Below, one piece after another: positions 34,807-43,436 of a DNA stretch of 45,628 nucleotides (the first letter of the stretch is position 1; each line of letters opens with the position of its first letter). A program made the translations under genes and the position numbers. Source of the DNA: Betaproteobacteria bacterium HGW-Betaproteobacteria-14 (GTDB taxonomy: Bacteria; Pseudomonadota; Gammaproteobacteria; Burkholderiales; Rhodocyclaceae); the NCBI GenBank assembly GCA_002840845.1, contig PHCS01000034.1, positions 1-45,628 of the forward strand, read 5' to 3'. The notes under the pieces are model-generated. The model did not search any database, was not told where the DNA came from, and saw only the letters and a program-made list of their open reading frames with translations.

Positions 34807-36162
34807 CTAGGCTTTCTCTGCCTTGAAGAATGCGGGGGTAAGGTTGTGCCGTTGCAGAAGTTTGTAGAACTCGGTGCGGTTACGCTGTGCCATGCGCGCT
34901 GCCTGAGTCACATTGCCTTCGGTTGCACGCAACAGGCGCACCAAGTAGTCGTGTTCGAAAGCACGGCGCGCCTCGTCGAGCGACACCATCAGGGTATTGT
35001 CGTCGCGCAGGGCCTGCTGCACCAGTGACGCCGGCACCATGGGCGACGTTGAGAGGGCAACCGCCTGTTCGACGACATTGAGCAACTGGCGCACGTTGCC
35101 GGGCCAGGTCGCATTGACCAGCAATTCCATGGCTTCTGGCGCAAAGGTGCGCGCCGGTTTGCTGTAGCGGGCCGACAACTGCTGGACGAAATGCACGCAC
35201 AGCAGCGGTATGTCCTCGCGCCGTTCGCTGAGAGGCGGCAAGGAAATGGAAACGACGTTGAGGCGATAGTAGAGGTCGGGCCTGAATGCGCCGCTGCGTA
35301 TCTGCTCCGACAGATCGCGGTGGGTAGCCGAGACGATGCGCACATCGATCGGCACCATCTCAGTCGAGCCGACCGGCCGCACGGTTCGATCCTGCAACGC
35401 GCGCAGCAGCTTGGCCTGCAGCGCGAGCGGCATGTCGCCGATTTCGTCAAGAAACAGTGTGCCGCCCTGCGCCGCTTGAAACAGTCCGCGGTGGGCATAG
35501 AGTGCGCCAGAAAAGGCGCCCTTGGCATGGCCGAACAGTTCGCTCTCCAACAGATGCTCGGGGATGGCCGCGCAGTTGACCGCCATGAATGGTCCCTTGG
35601 CGCGAGTGCTGGCAAGGTGAATGGCCTGCGCCAGCAGTTCCTTGCCGCTGCCGGATTCGCCGAAGATCAGTACGCTGGCGTCCGAGCCGGCCACCAGTTT
35701 GGCCTGGCGCAACACTTCCTCCATGCGCTGGCTGCGTGTAACGATGGCGGCGCGCCATGCTTCCGGCGCAACGCCAGTCTCCAGGCCGCCGGAGAATTTG
35801 AGCGCCTGCTCGACCTGCGCGAGCAAATCCTTGCCGTCGAAAGGCTTGGTAAGAAAGCTGAAGACGCCGCGCTGGGTGGCCGCCACGGCATCGGGTATCG
35901 TGCCATGTGCGGTCAGAATGATCACCGGCATCGTCGGCATGGCCGCGTGAATGCGATCAAACAGCGCCATGCCATCCATGCCCTCCATGCGCAAGTCGGT
36001 AATGACAAGGCGAGGCCGCGCCATAGCCAACTGGGCCAGTGCCTGGGCGCCGCTTTCGGCCGTCTGTACGGCATAACCGGCAGCGGCCAGGCGCAGGGAG
36101 ATCAGCTTGAGCAGGTCGCGATCGTCGTCGACGAGAAGGATTGTGGCTTTTGCTTCGGTCAT
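34807..36162 (-). CDS. glrR: Sigma-54-dependent response regulator GlrR (QseF)
   Basis: The 451-residue NtrC-family activator has a receiver domain with the phosphorylated Asp56 (ITDLRM), a sigma-54 AAA+ domain with Walker A GESGSGKE (168-175) and Walker B GGTLFLDE (233-240), and a C-terminal Fis-type helix-turn-helix (TEGNVTQAARMAQRNRTEFYKLL). The sigma-54-contact loop reads GAFSGA (215-220) instead of the canonical GAFTGA. It is third in a glrK-qseG-glrR operon, overlapping qseG by 4 bases (ATGA). In enterobacteria GlrR activates glmY and rpoE; here candidate target sites lie just beyond its own stop. Confidence 0.93.
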   Translation of the reverse strand: MTEAKATILLVDDDRDLLKLISLRLAAAGYAVQTAESGAQALAQLAMARPRLVITDLRMEGMDGMALFDRIHAAMPTMPVIILTAHGTIPDAVAATQRGVFSFLTKPFDGKDLLAQVEQALKFSGGLETGVAPEAWRAAIVTRSQRMEEVLRQAKLVAGSDASVLIFGESGSGKELLAQAIHLASTRAKGPFMAVNCAAIPEHLLESELFGHAKGAFSGALYAHRGLFQAAQGGTLFLDEIGDMPLALQAKLLRALQDRTVRPVGSTEMVPIDVRIVSATHRDLSEQIRSGAFRPDLYYRLNVVSISLPPLSERREDIPLLCVHFVQQLSARYSKPARTFAPEAMELLVNATWPGNVRQLLNVVEQAVALSTSPMVPASLVQQALRDDNTLMVSLDEARRAFEHDYLVRLLRATEGNVTQAARMAQRNRTEFYKLLQRHNLTPAFFKAEKA

Positions 36163-36665
36163 TTCTTCTGTGTTCGCCGGCCGCGCAGGCTGCGTTCAAT
36201 AGTCAGCATGGAATCAAGCTTCTGTTGTAGTTCATCAGCACGTTTCTGTTCCTTTTGTCGCTCCATGACCAGCTTCTGCAGCAGGATTATGAACTGGAGC
36301 CGGGGCGAATCGAACGGCGCCTTGCGGCTGGCTGCCCCTTCGAGCATCCCCAGCAGCTTGGCATCGTCGCGCCACGCTGCGCCCGGCACGCACATCAGCA
36401 GAGCCAGGCGCAGGCGGCCCAGCTCGCTGCGGTCGCGCGCAAAGGCCTGACTAACGCTCTGATACTCGCGCTTCAATTCCTCTGCCGGCATGCCGAGCAA
36501 CTCTTGGTAGTATGCCAGCAAGGCTGAAACTTCCGCACTTTCCTTCAGGTAATCTGTAGCAGGAGCCGCTAAAGGCGCCGGCAAGACAGGCTCGGGTTCG
36601 GATGGGGGGAACGACGCACATCCCCCCAGAGCCACTACCGTAATACTCAACAAGAATTTCCGCAT
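36159..36665 (-). CDS. QseG-like lipoprotein between glrK and glrR
   Basis: The 168-residue predicted lipoprotein starts MRKFLLSITVVALGGCASF, with a lipobox ending at Cys16 (ALGGC). Next comes a Pro-rich spacer (PPSEPEPVLPAPLAAP), then a helical body and a C-terminal coiled-coil-like stretch of charged residues (VMERQKEQKRADELQQKLDSML). Its place between the kinase and regulator genes matches enterobacterial QseG (YfhG), an outer-membrane lipoprotein that modulates the GlrK kinase. An upstream start at 36704 would hide the signal peptide and is not used. Confidence 0.82.
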   Translation of the reverse strand: MRKFLLSITVVALGGCASFPPSEPEPVLPAPLAAPATDYLKESAEVSALLAYYQELLGMPAEELKREYQSVSQAFARDRSELGRLRLALLMCVPGAAWRDDAKLLGMLEGAASRKAPFDSPRLQFIILLQKLVMERQKEQKRADELQQKLDSMLTIERSLRGRRTQKK

Positions 36666-36685
36666 CAATGCCTCTGACAAAACAG

Positions 36686-38107
36686 CTAATCCTTCTTTCC
36701 CCATTTGATCGGAAGCATCACGCGGAAATGTCCGCCCTTGCTTTCCTCGATGACCTCGATCTTCCCGCGATGCGCAATGACATATTCCTTGGCGATGGCA
36801 AGCCCAAGCCCGCTGCCCTTGACCGTTCCGCGCCGCGCCCGCGTGCCGCGAAAGAACGGCTCGAATACGCGCTCGCGCTCTTCGGCGGCAACGCCCGGAC
36901 CTTCATCGGTGACATCGAGCACAGCTCGCCCGTCGTACTTTTCCAGCGCCACACGAACGACGCCCTCGCGCGGTGAAAACTTGATGGCGTTGGTGATGAG
37001 GTTGTCGACCACGACACGCAGCTTGTCGGCATCGCCCTCCACCAGCACCGGGGTCATCTTGCGCTCAAAGAGGATGGCGCGGGCTGCAGCCACCAGGCGG
37101 TGGGTGCGCAGCACCTGCGTGCACACGACATCGAGCGCAACCGGATGCGGATCGATGCTGCTTGCGGCAAACCCTGCCTGCTGGAAATTGATCAACTCCT
37201 CGATCAGCTGCTGTAAGCGGCGGCTGTTCTGGTCGATGATACCGATGATGGTTTGCTGCTGCTCATTCAGCGGCCCCGGCACGCCTTCTCCCAGTAGCTG
37301 CGCACCCTCGCGAATGGACGTCAATGGGGTTTTCAGATCATGCGACACGTGTCTCAGGAAGCGATTCTTCTGTTCTTCAAGCTCCGCCAGTCGGCGGCGC
37401 AGCCAGTCCAGGCGGCGGCCAAGGTAGGCGAGATCCTGCGGACCGGAAACCGTGACGCCATCCGAATACTCGGCGCGACCGATGGTGCGAATGGCACGAT
37501 CGACCTGCTGCAACTGGCTGGAGATGATGGCACGAAACCACAATGCAATCGCCAGCGTCACCGGAATGGCCGCCAGCAACTGCCACATCAGTGTACTGCG
37601 TGCATCCAGCGCAGTCGTGCGCAATCGCTCGATCTCGGCATCGATGAGGCGGCCACTGGCCGCAAGGACGCCGCGCGCCTGTTCAGTGATGACGGAAAAC
37701 TCGTCCGGGGATACCGATGAGCTGTCATCCAGGGCCTGAAGCAGTTTCGCCTCGCGCGCAAGAACTGCGCTCAGTTTGGCGCGCCCCCCCTCGTCCAGCG
37801 GCAGTCGGGCATATACCTGCGCAGCTTGGACAAACTCGCCACGCAGGCGGCGGTAATCCTCGAGCAATCCACGATCCCGCAAAACCAGAAACTGGCGCAA
37901 GGCGCGCTCCATGCCGGTCAGCGTTTCCATCATCTCGCGGCTGGCACGCGTTGCCACGGCCGCTTCGCGCACTGCCATCTCGCTCTGCTCCGCCAGATGC
38001 TGCACGTTGAAGGCGGCATTGCCGAGCGCGAAAACCAGCGGCAGCGACACCAGCCCGAAACCGATCAGGATCAGGCGCAGGAACGATTTCGGGTAGAGGC
38101 GGCTCAC
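36686..38107 (-). CDS. glrK: Sensor histidine kinase GlrK (QseE)
   Basis: This is a 473-residue inner-membrane kinase. Membrane segments at about 11-33 and 173-193 flank a helical periplasmic domain of about 140 residues. A HAMP-like linker then leads to the dimerisation domain with phosphoacceptor His256 in RHVSHDLKTPL, and the ATPase domain shows NLITNAIKFSP, DEGPGVAAEERERVFEPFFRG and GSGLGLAIAKEYV. Start GTG. It is first in the operon, with qseG 20 bases behind it, and divergent from folA with a 52-base gap. Confidence 0.92.
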   Translation of the reverse strand: MSRLYPKSFLRLILIGFGLVSLPLVFALGNAAFNVQHLAEQSEMAVREAAVATRASREMMETLTGMERALRQFLVLRDRGLLEDYRRLRGEFVQAAQVYARLPLDEGGRAKLSAVLAREAKLLQALDDSSSVSPDEFSVITEQARGVLAASGRLIDAEIERLRTTALDARSTLMWQLLAAIPVTLAIALWFRAIISSQLQQVDRAIRTIGRAEYSDGVTVSGPQDLAYLGRRLDWLRRRLAELEEQKNRFLRHVSHDLKTPLTSIREGAQLLGEGVPGPLNEQQQTIIGIIDQNSRRLQQLIEELINFQQAGFAASSIDPHPVALDVVCTQVLRTHRLVAAARAILFERKMTPVLVEGDADKLRVVVDNLITNAIKFSPREGVVRVALEKYDGRAVLDVTDEGPGVAAEERERVFEPFFRGTRARRGTVKGSGLGLAIAKEYVIAHRGKIEVIEESKGGHFRVMLPIKWGKKD

Positions 38108-38159
38108 TCGGTATAAACTTAATAGTTAGGCATTTTGCTTTTTTTACGATATCACATCG

Positions 38160-38714
38160 ATGGAAATCGCCCGCAAACCCCGAGTTTCGTTAATCGCAGC
38201 CGTAGCCGCCAATGGCGTCATCGGCAACGGCAATGCCCTTCCCTGGCGGCTGCCCGAAGACCTCAAGCGGTTCAAGGCGCTGACGCTGGGTCACCCGGTC
38301 ATCATGGGGCGCAAGACGTTCGAGTCGATCGGCCGGCCGTTGCCGGGCCGGCGCAACATAGTCATTTCGCGCAACACCCTGTTTGCAGCCGAAGGGTGTG
38401 AGACGGCGCCATCGCTCGATGCCGCCCTCGCGTCATGCGCCGGAACGACGAATGAGATCTTCGTCATCGGCGGCGCGCAGATCTATTCCGAAGCGATGCC
38501 GCTGGCGGACAGGCTATACCTGACCGAGTTACGCAGGGACTTCCCGGGCGATGCACGCTTCCCGGAATTCAATCGCCAAGACTGGCGGGAATCATCCAGA
38601 GAGCAGGGATGCGCCGCGGACGGAATGCATTTCGACTTCGCGACTTATGATTTGCGGCAGCGGCCCCCGCACAATCCTGCGCCCGGACACGGCCACTGCA
38701 GTATCAGTCAATAA
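38160..38714 (+). CDS. folA: Dihydrofolate reductase FolA
   Basis: FolA reduces dihydrofolate, including that made by ThyA, to tetrahydrofolate. The 184-residue protein has the N-terminal ISL-type LIAAVAANGVIGNGNALPWRLPEDLKRF block, with its catalytic acidic residue in PEDLKRF. HPVIMGRKTFESIGRPLPGRRNIVISR and IFVIGGAQIYSEAMPLADRLYLT are the NADPH and substrate signatures. A 15-residue tail (LRQRPPHNPAPGHGH...) extends past the usual end. It is not adjacent to thyA, which is 17 kb upstream. Its stop overlaps the convergent FecR-domain gene by 7 bases. Confidence 0.96.
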   Translation: MEIARKPRVSLIAAVAANGVIGNGNALPWRLPEDLKRFKALTLGHPVIMGRKTFESIGRPLPGRRNIVISRNTLFAAEGCETAPSLDAALASCAGTTNEIFVIGGAQIYSEAMPLADRLYLTELRRDFPGDARFPEFNRQDWRESSREQGCAADGMHFDFATYDLRQRPPHNPAPGHGHCSISQ

Positions 38715-39394
38715 GTCGGACTTTGAGGAGGCTGGGGCGGCTGGGGCGGCACGATTATCCCTGGATGGTCGCCCGAGGAAAAACCCGGAGCAGGTGGCCC
38801 GGGAGGTCGCATCAACGGATCCAGGGCATTGCGCGGAGTAAAGCTCGGCAGGGTATTGATGTCCGGAACATAGGCTGATTGCCCGGCCTCTACCAGCAGG
38901 CAGCCGGCATTATTGCAGACCTCGATCAGGCCCGAATTCGTCGTCACCGTGATGCTGTTGCCGTAGGCCACGGCATACTCGGTGCCGCGGATGCCGATCG
39001 TCGCCACTGCCGTGTCGAGCCGGTAGGTCTTGCGGTCGGCTTTGCCGATGGCCCCGGTAATGGTGCGCAGTGCGCCCTTCAGCAGGCTGAAAAATCCCTT
39101 CTCGCTGCCGTCCGCCTGCCCCTTGAATTCGTAGGCGTCGATACGGAACTGCGTCCTCGGCTGCAATGAAACCATGGAGCCGTCCGTAAATCGAAGTTGG
39201 CCGCGCCCGCTGCCGGTGTCCACGGTTTCGCCGGCCGCCACTTCCGCGCCTCTCTGGAGCGGACGCCGGGTTCCGTCTGGCTGCACGGCCACCACATCCC
39301 CGATGGAAAAATCGACCCGCGCCGCACCAGCCGCTGCAGTATCATCAATCCCCAATAACAGGGTGCAGATACAGACAAGCAGCAGCCAGTGCAT
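38708..39394 (-). CDS. Short FecR-domain protein, exported
   Basis: The 228-residue protein starts with a signal-like segment MHWLLLVCICTLLLG and a cleavage site near AAAGA. One FecR domain follows (about residues 24-175), covering RVDFSIGDV, TGSGRGQLRFTDGSMVSL, GFFSLLKGALRTITGAIG and VATIGIRGTEYAVAYG. It is closely similar to the first 185 residues of the protein at 43437 and shares its VCN.AGC cysteine pair. After a short Pro-rich tail (PPGPPAPGF...PPQPPQPPQ) it stops, without the C-terminal barrel of the paralog. The ATG at 39394 is preferred over 39442 because GGAGGA lies at 39403-39408. No FecI-like sigma factor is nearby. Confidence 0.85.
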   Translation of the reverse strand: MHWLLLVCICTLLLGIDDTAAAGAARVDFSIGDVVAVQPDGTRRPLQRGAEVAAGETVDTGSGRGQLRFTDGSMVSLQPRTQFRIDAYEFKGQADGSEKGFFSLLKGALRTITGAIGKADRKTYRLDTAVATIGIRGTEYAVAYGNSITVTTNSGLIEVCNNAGCLLVEAGQSAYVPDINTLPSFTPRNALDPLMRPPGPPAPGFSSGDHPGIIVPPQPPQPPQSPTY

Positions 39395-39485
39395 GGAGCG
39401 ATTCCTCCGCACACAATGAAATGAATGGTTTACGGTTTCCATGGTGCAAGTTTAGTCCAGTCTTTTACGTTTTGTGAAATATCCC

Positions 39486-39983
39486 ATGCAGCCTGATGGC
39501 CGAATCGATTCAACGAGCCCGATCCACATACGAAAAATGCTTGAGGGCGACGTGCCTGCCTGCATGGCCATTCTGGAGATGTGGAACATGGCGCCGCGCC
39601 AGGCAAGCGAAGACAACCCCGACCCGGAGCGCAGCAGCATCGATATCGCCAATGGATTCGTCGCAGAAGCAGGTGGGCGCATCGTCGGCACCTGCGGCTA
39701 CATCGTGCACAACCCGGGGCTGGCGGAAACTGCCAGCCTGGCCGTCGATCCCTCATTCAAGGGCGGTGGCGTTGGCTATCTTCTGCAGAAAGCGCGCCTG
39801 GACGAGATGCGTCTTCGCGGCATCCGCATTGTGCGCACCGAAACCGATCGTCCCGACACCATCCGCTGGTACGTCGAGAAATTCGGCTACCGCATCGTCG
39901 GCACGAATCCCAAGAAGCACGACTTCAGCCTGCCGGATGCCGACCACTGGACCGTGCTGGAGCTGGATTTGGCTTCCACCTAG
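39486..39983 (+). CDS. GNAT family N-acetyltransferase
   Basis: The 165-residue protein (169 with the GTG at 39474) has the acetyl-CoA fold: a leading beta-alpha segment IHIRKMLEGDVPACMAI, a central FVAEAGGRIVGTCGYIV, the CoA loop DPSFKGGGVGYLLQKARLDEM (K-x-x-G-x-G in place of the more common R/Q-x-x-G-x-G) and the C-terminal IRWYVEKFGYRIVGTNPKKHDF. The acceptor is unknown. It lies on +, convergent with the adenylating ligase and divergent from the short FecR gene; no strong Shine-Dalgarno decides between the starts. Confidence 0.85.
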   Translation: MQPDGRIDSTSPIHIRKMLEGDVPACMAILEMWNMAPRQASEDNPDPERSSIDIANGFVAEAGGRIVGTCGYIVHNPGLAETASLAVDPSFKGGGVGYLLQKARLDEMRLRGIRIVRTETDRPDTIRWYVEKFGYRIVGTNPKKHDFSLPDADHWTVLELDLAST

Positions 39984-40051
39984 AACGGGCACGAGTATGC
40001 GGCGGAAAGTCAGCCGCTGCAGGACGGCGACGAAATCCTGCCGGATGCGCA

Positions 40052-41425
40052 TCAGGCCAGGAGGGAAATGAAATCCTCGTATTTCCCGCCCTGGCCGCGC
40101 TCAATCGCATCGACCCGCTGCCAGAAGATGTCGAACGCGTGGCTGAACCTCTCAGCCACCGCCTGCTCGAGTCCGGCGATCTCCTCCTGCGACAGCGGCC
40201 GCCCCATGACGTACTTCACCTCCAGGCTGCCGATTCCGGTTTGCGTCACCTGGAACTGTTCGATCGGCGCCACCGCATGCCACATCGCCGACGGCATGCT
40301 GGGCCAGTGCCGCCGCCCGTCCGGCAGCACGACCATGTTGCGACGACGGCCGAGGATGCGCGTCAGCACCGGCAGGCCGCGCCCGCATTCGCAAGGCTCG
40401 CCCACTTCCGCGTAGTCGCCCAGTTCGTAGCGTATGAGCGGCATGGCGAAATTGTGCAGGGTCGTGATCACCACCCTGCCCGTCTCGCCTGGCGCGCAAG
40501 GCCGCCCTGCCTCGTCGAGGATTTCCACGAGCAGGTTCTCCGACTGGATGTGGTAATGCTCGTGCCGCGGACACTGCAGGGCGATGTTGCCGGCTTCTTC
40601 GCAACTGTAGCCGTCGGCGATCTGCACGCCCCAGGCCGCACGCACGGTCTCGCGCAGGTCCGGCCGCAGCGCCTCGCTGTAAGTACGGGCTTGCCGCAGG
40701 CGCGGCAGGCGGACGCCCTGTTTCAGACTTAGTTCAGCCAGGGCATGCAGGTTGCTGGCGTGGGTGATCAGGTAGTCCGGGTCTTCGCGCACCAGCCAGG
40801 CGAGCTGACGCTCGACGTCGGTGCGCACGTTGAGCGTTGCGCCCGGCCCGGTACGAAACAGCGCCGCCACCGGCAAACCCCAGTCGGGCCAACTGCCTTC
40901 GTTTACCTTGATGCGGATGGCGGCCAGCTTGCCGGAGAAGTCGCGCTGCTGCCAGAGGTGCTCGCGCACAGTCAGTGCATTCCAGAAGAATTGCGTCACC
41001 GCCGTCTGCAGGAAACGCACCGGCATGCCGGTCGACCCTGAACTCTGGCTCTGGACAACTGTGCCATGCCCCGGCGGCACCGCGGTGCTCTGCAGCGAAT
41101 CGAACCCTGACTGCAGCATCTTGCGCGAAAGCAAAGGCAGGGCCGAGAACGAATCCCGGTCGAAGCCATCGGTATCGATACCGCGCAGCATTTCGGCATA
41201 ATGCGGCACGGTCGAACCTGCATGGCGCAGGAGGAGCTTCAGTTGGCCGAACTGGCGCTCGCGCAGTGATTCCTCCGGCAGCCACTGCGAGCGCTCCATC
41301 TGGAAAAGCAGCGCCTGCAGATGGGCCGCGGCATCGGCGCCGATGGCCGGCCAACCGATGCCGGACACGACGCTGCGCACTTCCGGATCGATTCGGACAC
41401 CGTTTTGGTCAGGGCGACTCAGCAT
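40052..41425 (-). CDS. PaaK-like AMP-forming ligase (phenylacetate-CoA ligase / CoF synthetase family)
   Basis: The 457-residue adenylate-forming enzyme belongs to the PaaK/coenzyme F390 synthetase group rather than the long-chain acyl-CoA synthetases. It shows SQSSGSTGMPVRF (AMP-binding loop), YGLAES-like ADGYSCEEAGNIALQC, the MPLIRYELGDYAEVGEPCECGRGLPVLTRILGRRRNM region with the adenine-side motifs, and a C-terminal small domain. Three clustered Cys near CECG could bind metal. The ATG at 41425 overlaps the upstream glycosyltransferase gene by 17 bases, implying coupled expression. Its carboxylate substrate is unknown. Stand-alone PaaK-like ligases often occur in surface-polysaccharide clusters (family knowledge), and this one sits with a glycosyltransferase. 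Confidence 0.8.
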   Translation of the reverse strand: MLSRPDQNGVRIDPEVRSVVSGIGWPAIGADAAAHLQALLFQMERSQWLPEESLRERQFGQLKLLLRHAGSTVPHYAEMLRGIDTDGFDRDSFSALPLLSRKMLQSGFDSLQSTAVPPGHGTVVQSQSSGSTGMPVRFLQTAVTQFFWNALTVREHLWQQRDFSGKLAAIRIKVNEGSWPDWGLPVAALFRTGPGATLNVRTDVERQLAWLVREDPDYLITHASNLHALAELSLKQGVRLPRLRQARTYSEALRPDLRETVRAAWGVQIADGYSCEEAGNIALQCPRHEHYHIQSENLLVEILDEAGRPCAPGETGRVVITTLHNFAMPLIRYELGDYAEVGEPCECGRGLPVLTRILGRRRNMVVLPDGRRHWPSMPSAMWHAVAPIEQFQVTQTGIGSLEVKYVMGRPLSQEEIAGLEQAVAERFSHAFDIFWQRVDAIERGQGGKYEDFISLLA

Positions 41426-43391
41426 TCTCTTCTTCCAGCGGCACCGCGAAATTTTCCGGCGGCAACCCGTCCTTGTGGCGCTGCCACATCGTCTCGAAGG
41501 CGCGATCCAGCTCCCGTGTGCGTCCCACCGTATCAAAAGCGGCGCATGTTGCGCGTTTGCGCACGAGCCTTTCCCGCATGGCGCCAAGCTCATCAGGCTG
41601 CATCGCCAACCGGAGCGCCAACGACTCATACGCCTGCCTGTCGGCTGCGATCAATTCTGGCAGGCCGGTGGCGCGCACAATGCTGGCGCTGATCCGTGAG
41701 GCCATGGTGCCGCCTGGACAAGTCAGCACCGGCAGGCCTGCCCAGAGGGCATCCGCTGCTGTGGTGTGGGCGCCGCAATAGAAAGTATCGAGAAACAGGT
41801 CGGCGCAGGCATGGCGCGCCAGATGCTCGGCTTGCGGCAGGCGCGGCGCGAAAACGAGGCGCTCCGGCGAGATGCTGCGCACTGACGCCTCGCGCCGCAG
41901 ATTGCGCCGCGCCGCCTCGCCCCCGTCCAGCAGCCACAGCACACTGCCTGGCACGCGCGCGAGCAGGCGCATCCAGACATCGAATACGTCCGGCTCGATC
42001 TTGTAATTGGCGTTGAAGCTGCAAAAAACGAATCCGCTGTCAGGCAGACCGCAGGCATTGCGCGACGGTATTCCCCCGGAAATTGTCTCGCGATCGTTGT
42101 AGATGAAGAGGGTCCCGGGCAGGAACACCAGCTTCTCGCTCCAGAATGGAGTCTCCTCTGGCTTCGTTGTAAAGGCATCCGTAATGCGGTAATCGATCAA
42201 CTCCGCCCCCATCGTCGCCGGCAGTCCCAGATAAGACACCCTCAGGGGGGCTGGCTGCAGGGCAAGCACCTCGGGACGGGAGTGTTCCAGGTGGCCGGCC
42301 AGATCGATCAGGATGTCGATGCCGTCGCGGGCGATGCGCGCGGCGATTTCCCGGCTGCCCAGCTCCGACAACTCCCCGAATGCGTCGCAGGCCTCCACGA
42401 TGTGCTGCCTCAGCGGGCCTTCGCCGCGACGCAGGGAATAGCCGTAGACTTCGAAGCGCGCACGATCGCGCAGGGCCAAATGGCGCCGGTGCAATTTCGC
42501 GGACGGATGCTCGCGGAAGTTTGGCGAAATAAAGCCAAGGCGGATTCGCGTGTGCGCCCGCTCTCCCCCGCCATCCTCGACCGCGGGACCGGGTGGGCTG
42601 GCCGCCGCCCGCGCCTCGGCGGCCAGCGCGATACCCCCTGCCAGCGCCTGCTGCTCCGAAGCGCTGAGCGGCAGGGACAACGCCGTGTGGTACAGCCCCA
42701 TCTCCTCCAGCGGCGCCGGCGCCCGGCGCAGATCGGCCGCCAGCGCCCGCATGCCGGCGATCAGGCGCCTGCGCTCAGTCCAGTCGCAGGTTTTCTGCCG
42801 TTCCAGCAGGCGCGCCAGGCGGATCTGGCGCGGGTCCAGAGTCAGTCGCTGCGGCACGGCGACGCCGGCGGCGGACGCCGCCGCAGCACGGTAATCCTCG
42901 GCGGCGGCGGCATCGATTCGGTGTGCACGCTCGAAGGCGGCGCGCGCTTCGGCATCGCGCTCCAGCATGGCCAGCGCAAGCCCCCGCAGCATGTGGATGT
43001 TCACGGCGTCGGGTTGCAGGCGCAGCCCCCGCTCGGCGGCAGCCAGCGCCTCGGCATAACGGTCCAACCGCAGGAACACGTCGGCCAGGTTGTAGTGCGC
43101 CGCCCAACTGCCGACATAGCGTTTGGTCAGTTGCAGGTTGTCCTGCAGCGCCTCCTTCAGCCGGCCGAGTGCGGCCATGAGTGCTGCGCGGTTGAGTCGT
43201 GCGCGGAAGTGGCCGGGGGCGAGCCGCAAGGCTTCGTCGTAGCGGGCCAGGGCCGCATGCGGCGTCCCCGACGCCTCCAGCAGGATGGCGGCGTCGGTCA
43301 GCGCCTCGACGTCATCGGGCCGCTGTCGCAGATGCGCTTCGAGCGCCGCCAGCGCCTGTCCGGGCGCCGGGCGGGCGGATGGGATTTTCAT
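41409..43391 (-). CDS. TPR-containing O-GlcNAc-transferase-like glycosyltransferase (GT41, SPINDLY-like)
   Basis: The 660-residue soluble protein has N-terminal tetratricopeptide repeats (about residues 10-160) and a C-terminal GT41 catalytic region. Matches to O-GlcNAc transferase are SPNFREHPSAKLH with His295, CSFNANYKIEPDVFDVWMRLL with Lys464 (UDP contact) and CGAHTTAADALWAGLPVLTCPGG with His542. Such bacterial proteins glycosylate Ser/Thr or Asn/Arg side chains, or make small-molecule glycosides. It starts 45 bases after the FecR/barrel cargo gene and overlaps the adenylating-ligase gene, so it is probably in the same operon. The natural acceptor is unknown; the Ser/Thr/Gly-rich cargo is a candidate. 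Confidence 0.88.
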   Translation of the reverse strand: MKIPSARPAPGQALAALEAHLRQRPDDVEALTDAAILLEASGTPHAALARYDEALRLAPGHFRARLNRAALMAALGRLKEALQDNLQLTKRYVGSWAAHYNLADVFLRLDRYAEALAAAERGLRLQPDAVNIHMLRGLALAMLERDAEARAAFERAHRIDAAAAEDYRAAAASAAGVAVPQRLTLDPRQIRLARLLERQKTCDWTERRRLIAGMRALAADLRRAPAPLEEMGLYHTALSLPLSASEQQALAGGIALAAEARAAASPPGPAVEDGGGERAHTRIRLGFISPNFREHPSAKLHRRHLALRDRARFEVYGYSLRRGEGPLRQHIVEACDAFGELSELGSREIAARIARDGIDILIDLAGHLEHSRPEVLALQPAPLRVSYLGLPATMGAELIDYRITDAFTTKPEETPFWSEKLVFLPGTLFIYNDRETISGGIPSRNACGLPDSGFVFCSFNANYKIEPDVFDVWMRLLARVPGSVLWLLDGGEAARRNLRREASVRSISPERLVFAPRLPQAEHLARHACADLFLDTFYCGAHTTAADALWAGLPVLTCPGGTMASRISASIVRATGLPELIAADRQAYESLALRLAMQPDELGAMRERLVRKRATCAAFDTVGRTRELDRAFETMWQRHKDGLPPENFAVPLEEENAESP

Positions 43392-43436
43392 GCGGGCGTA
43401 GGGCCGGCGCAGAACGCGCCCGCCCTCTCGGAAAGT

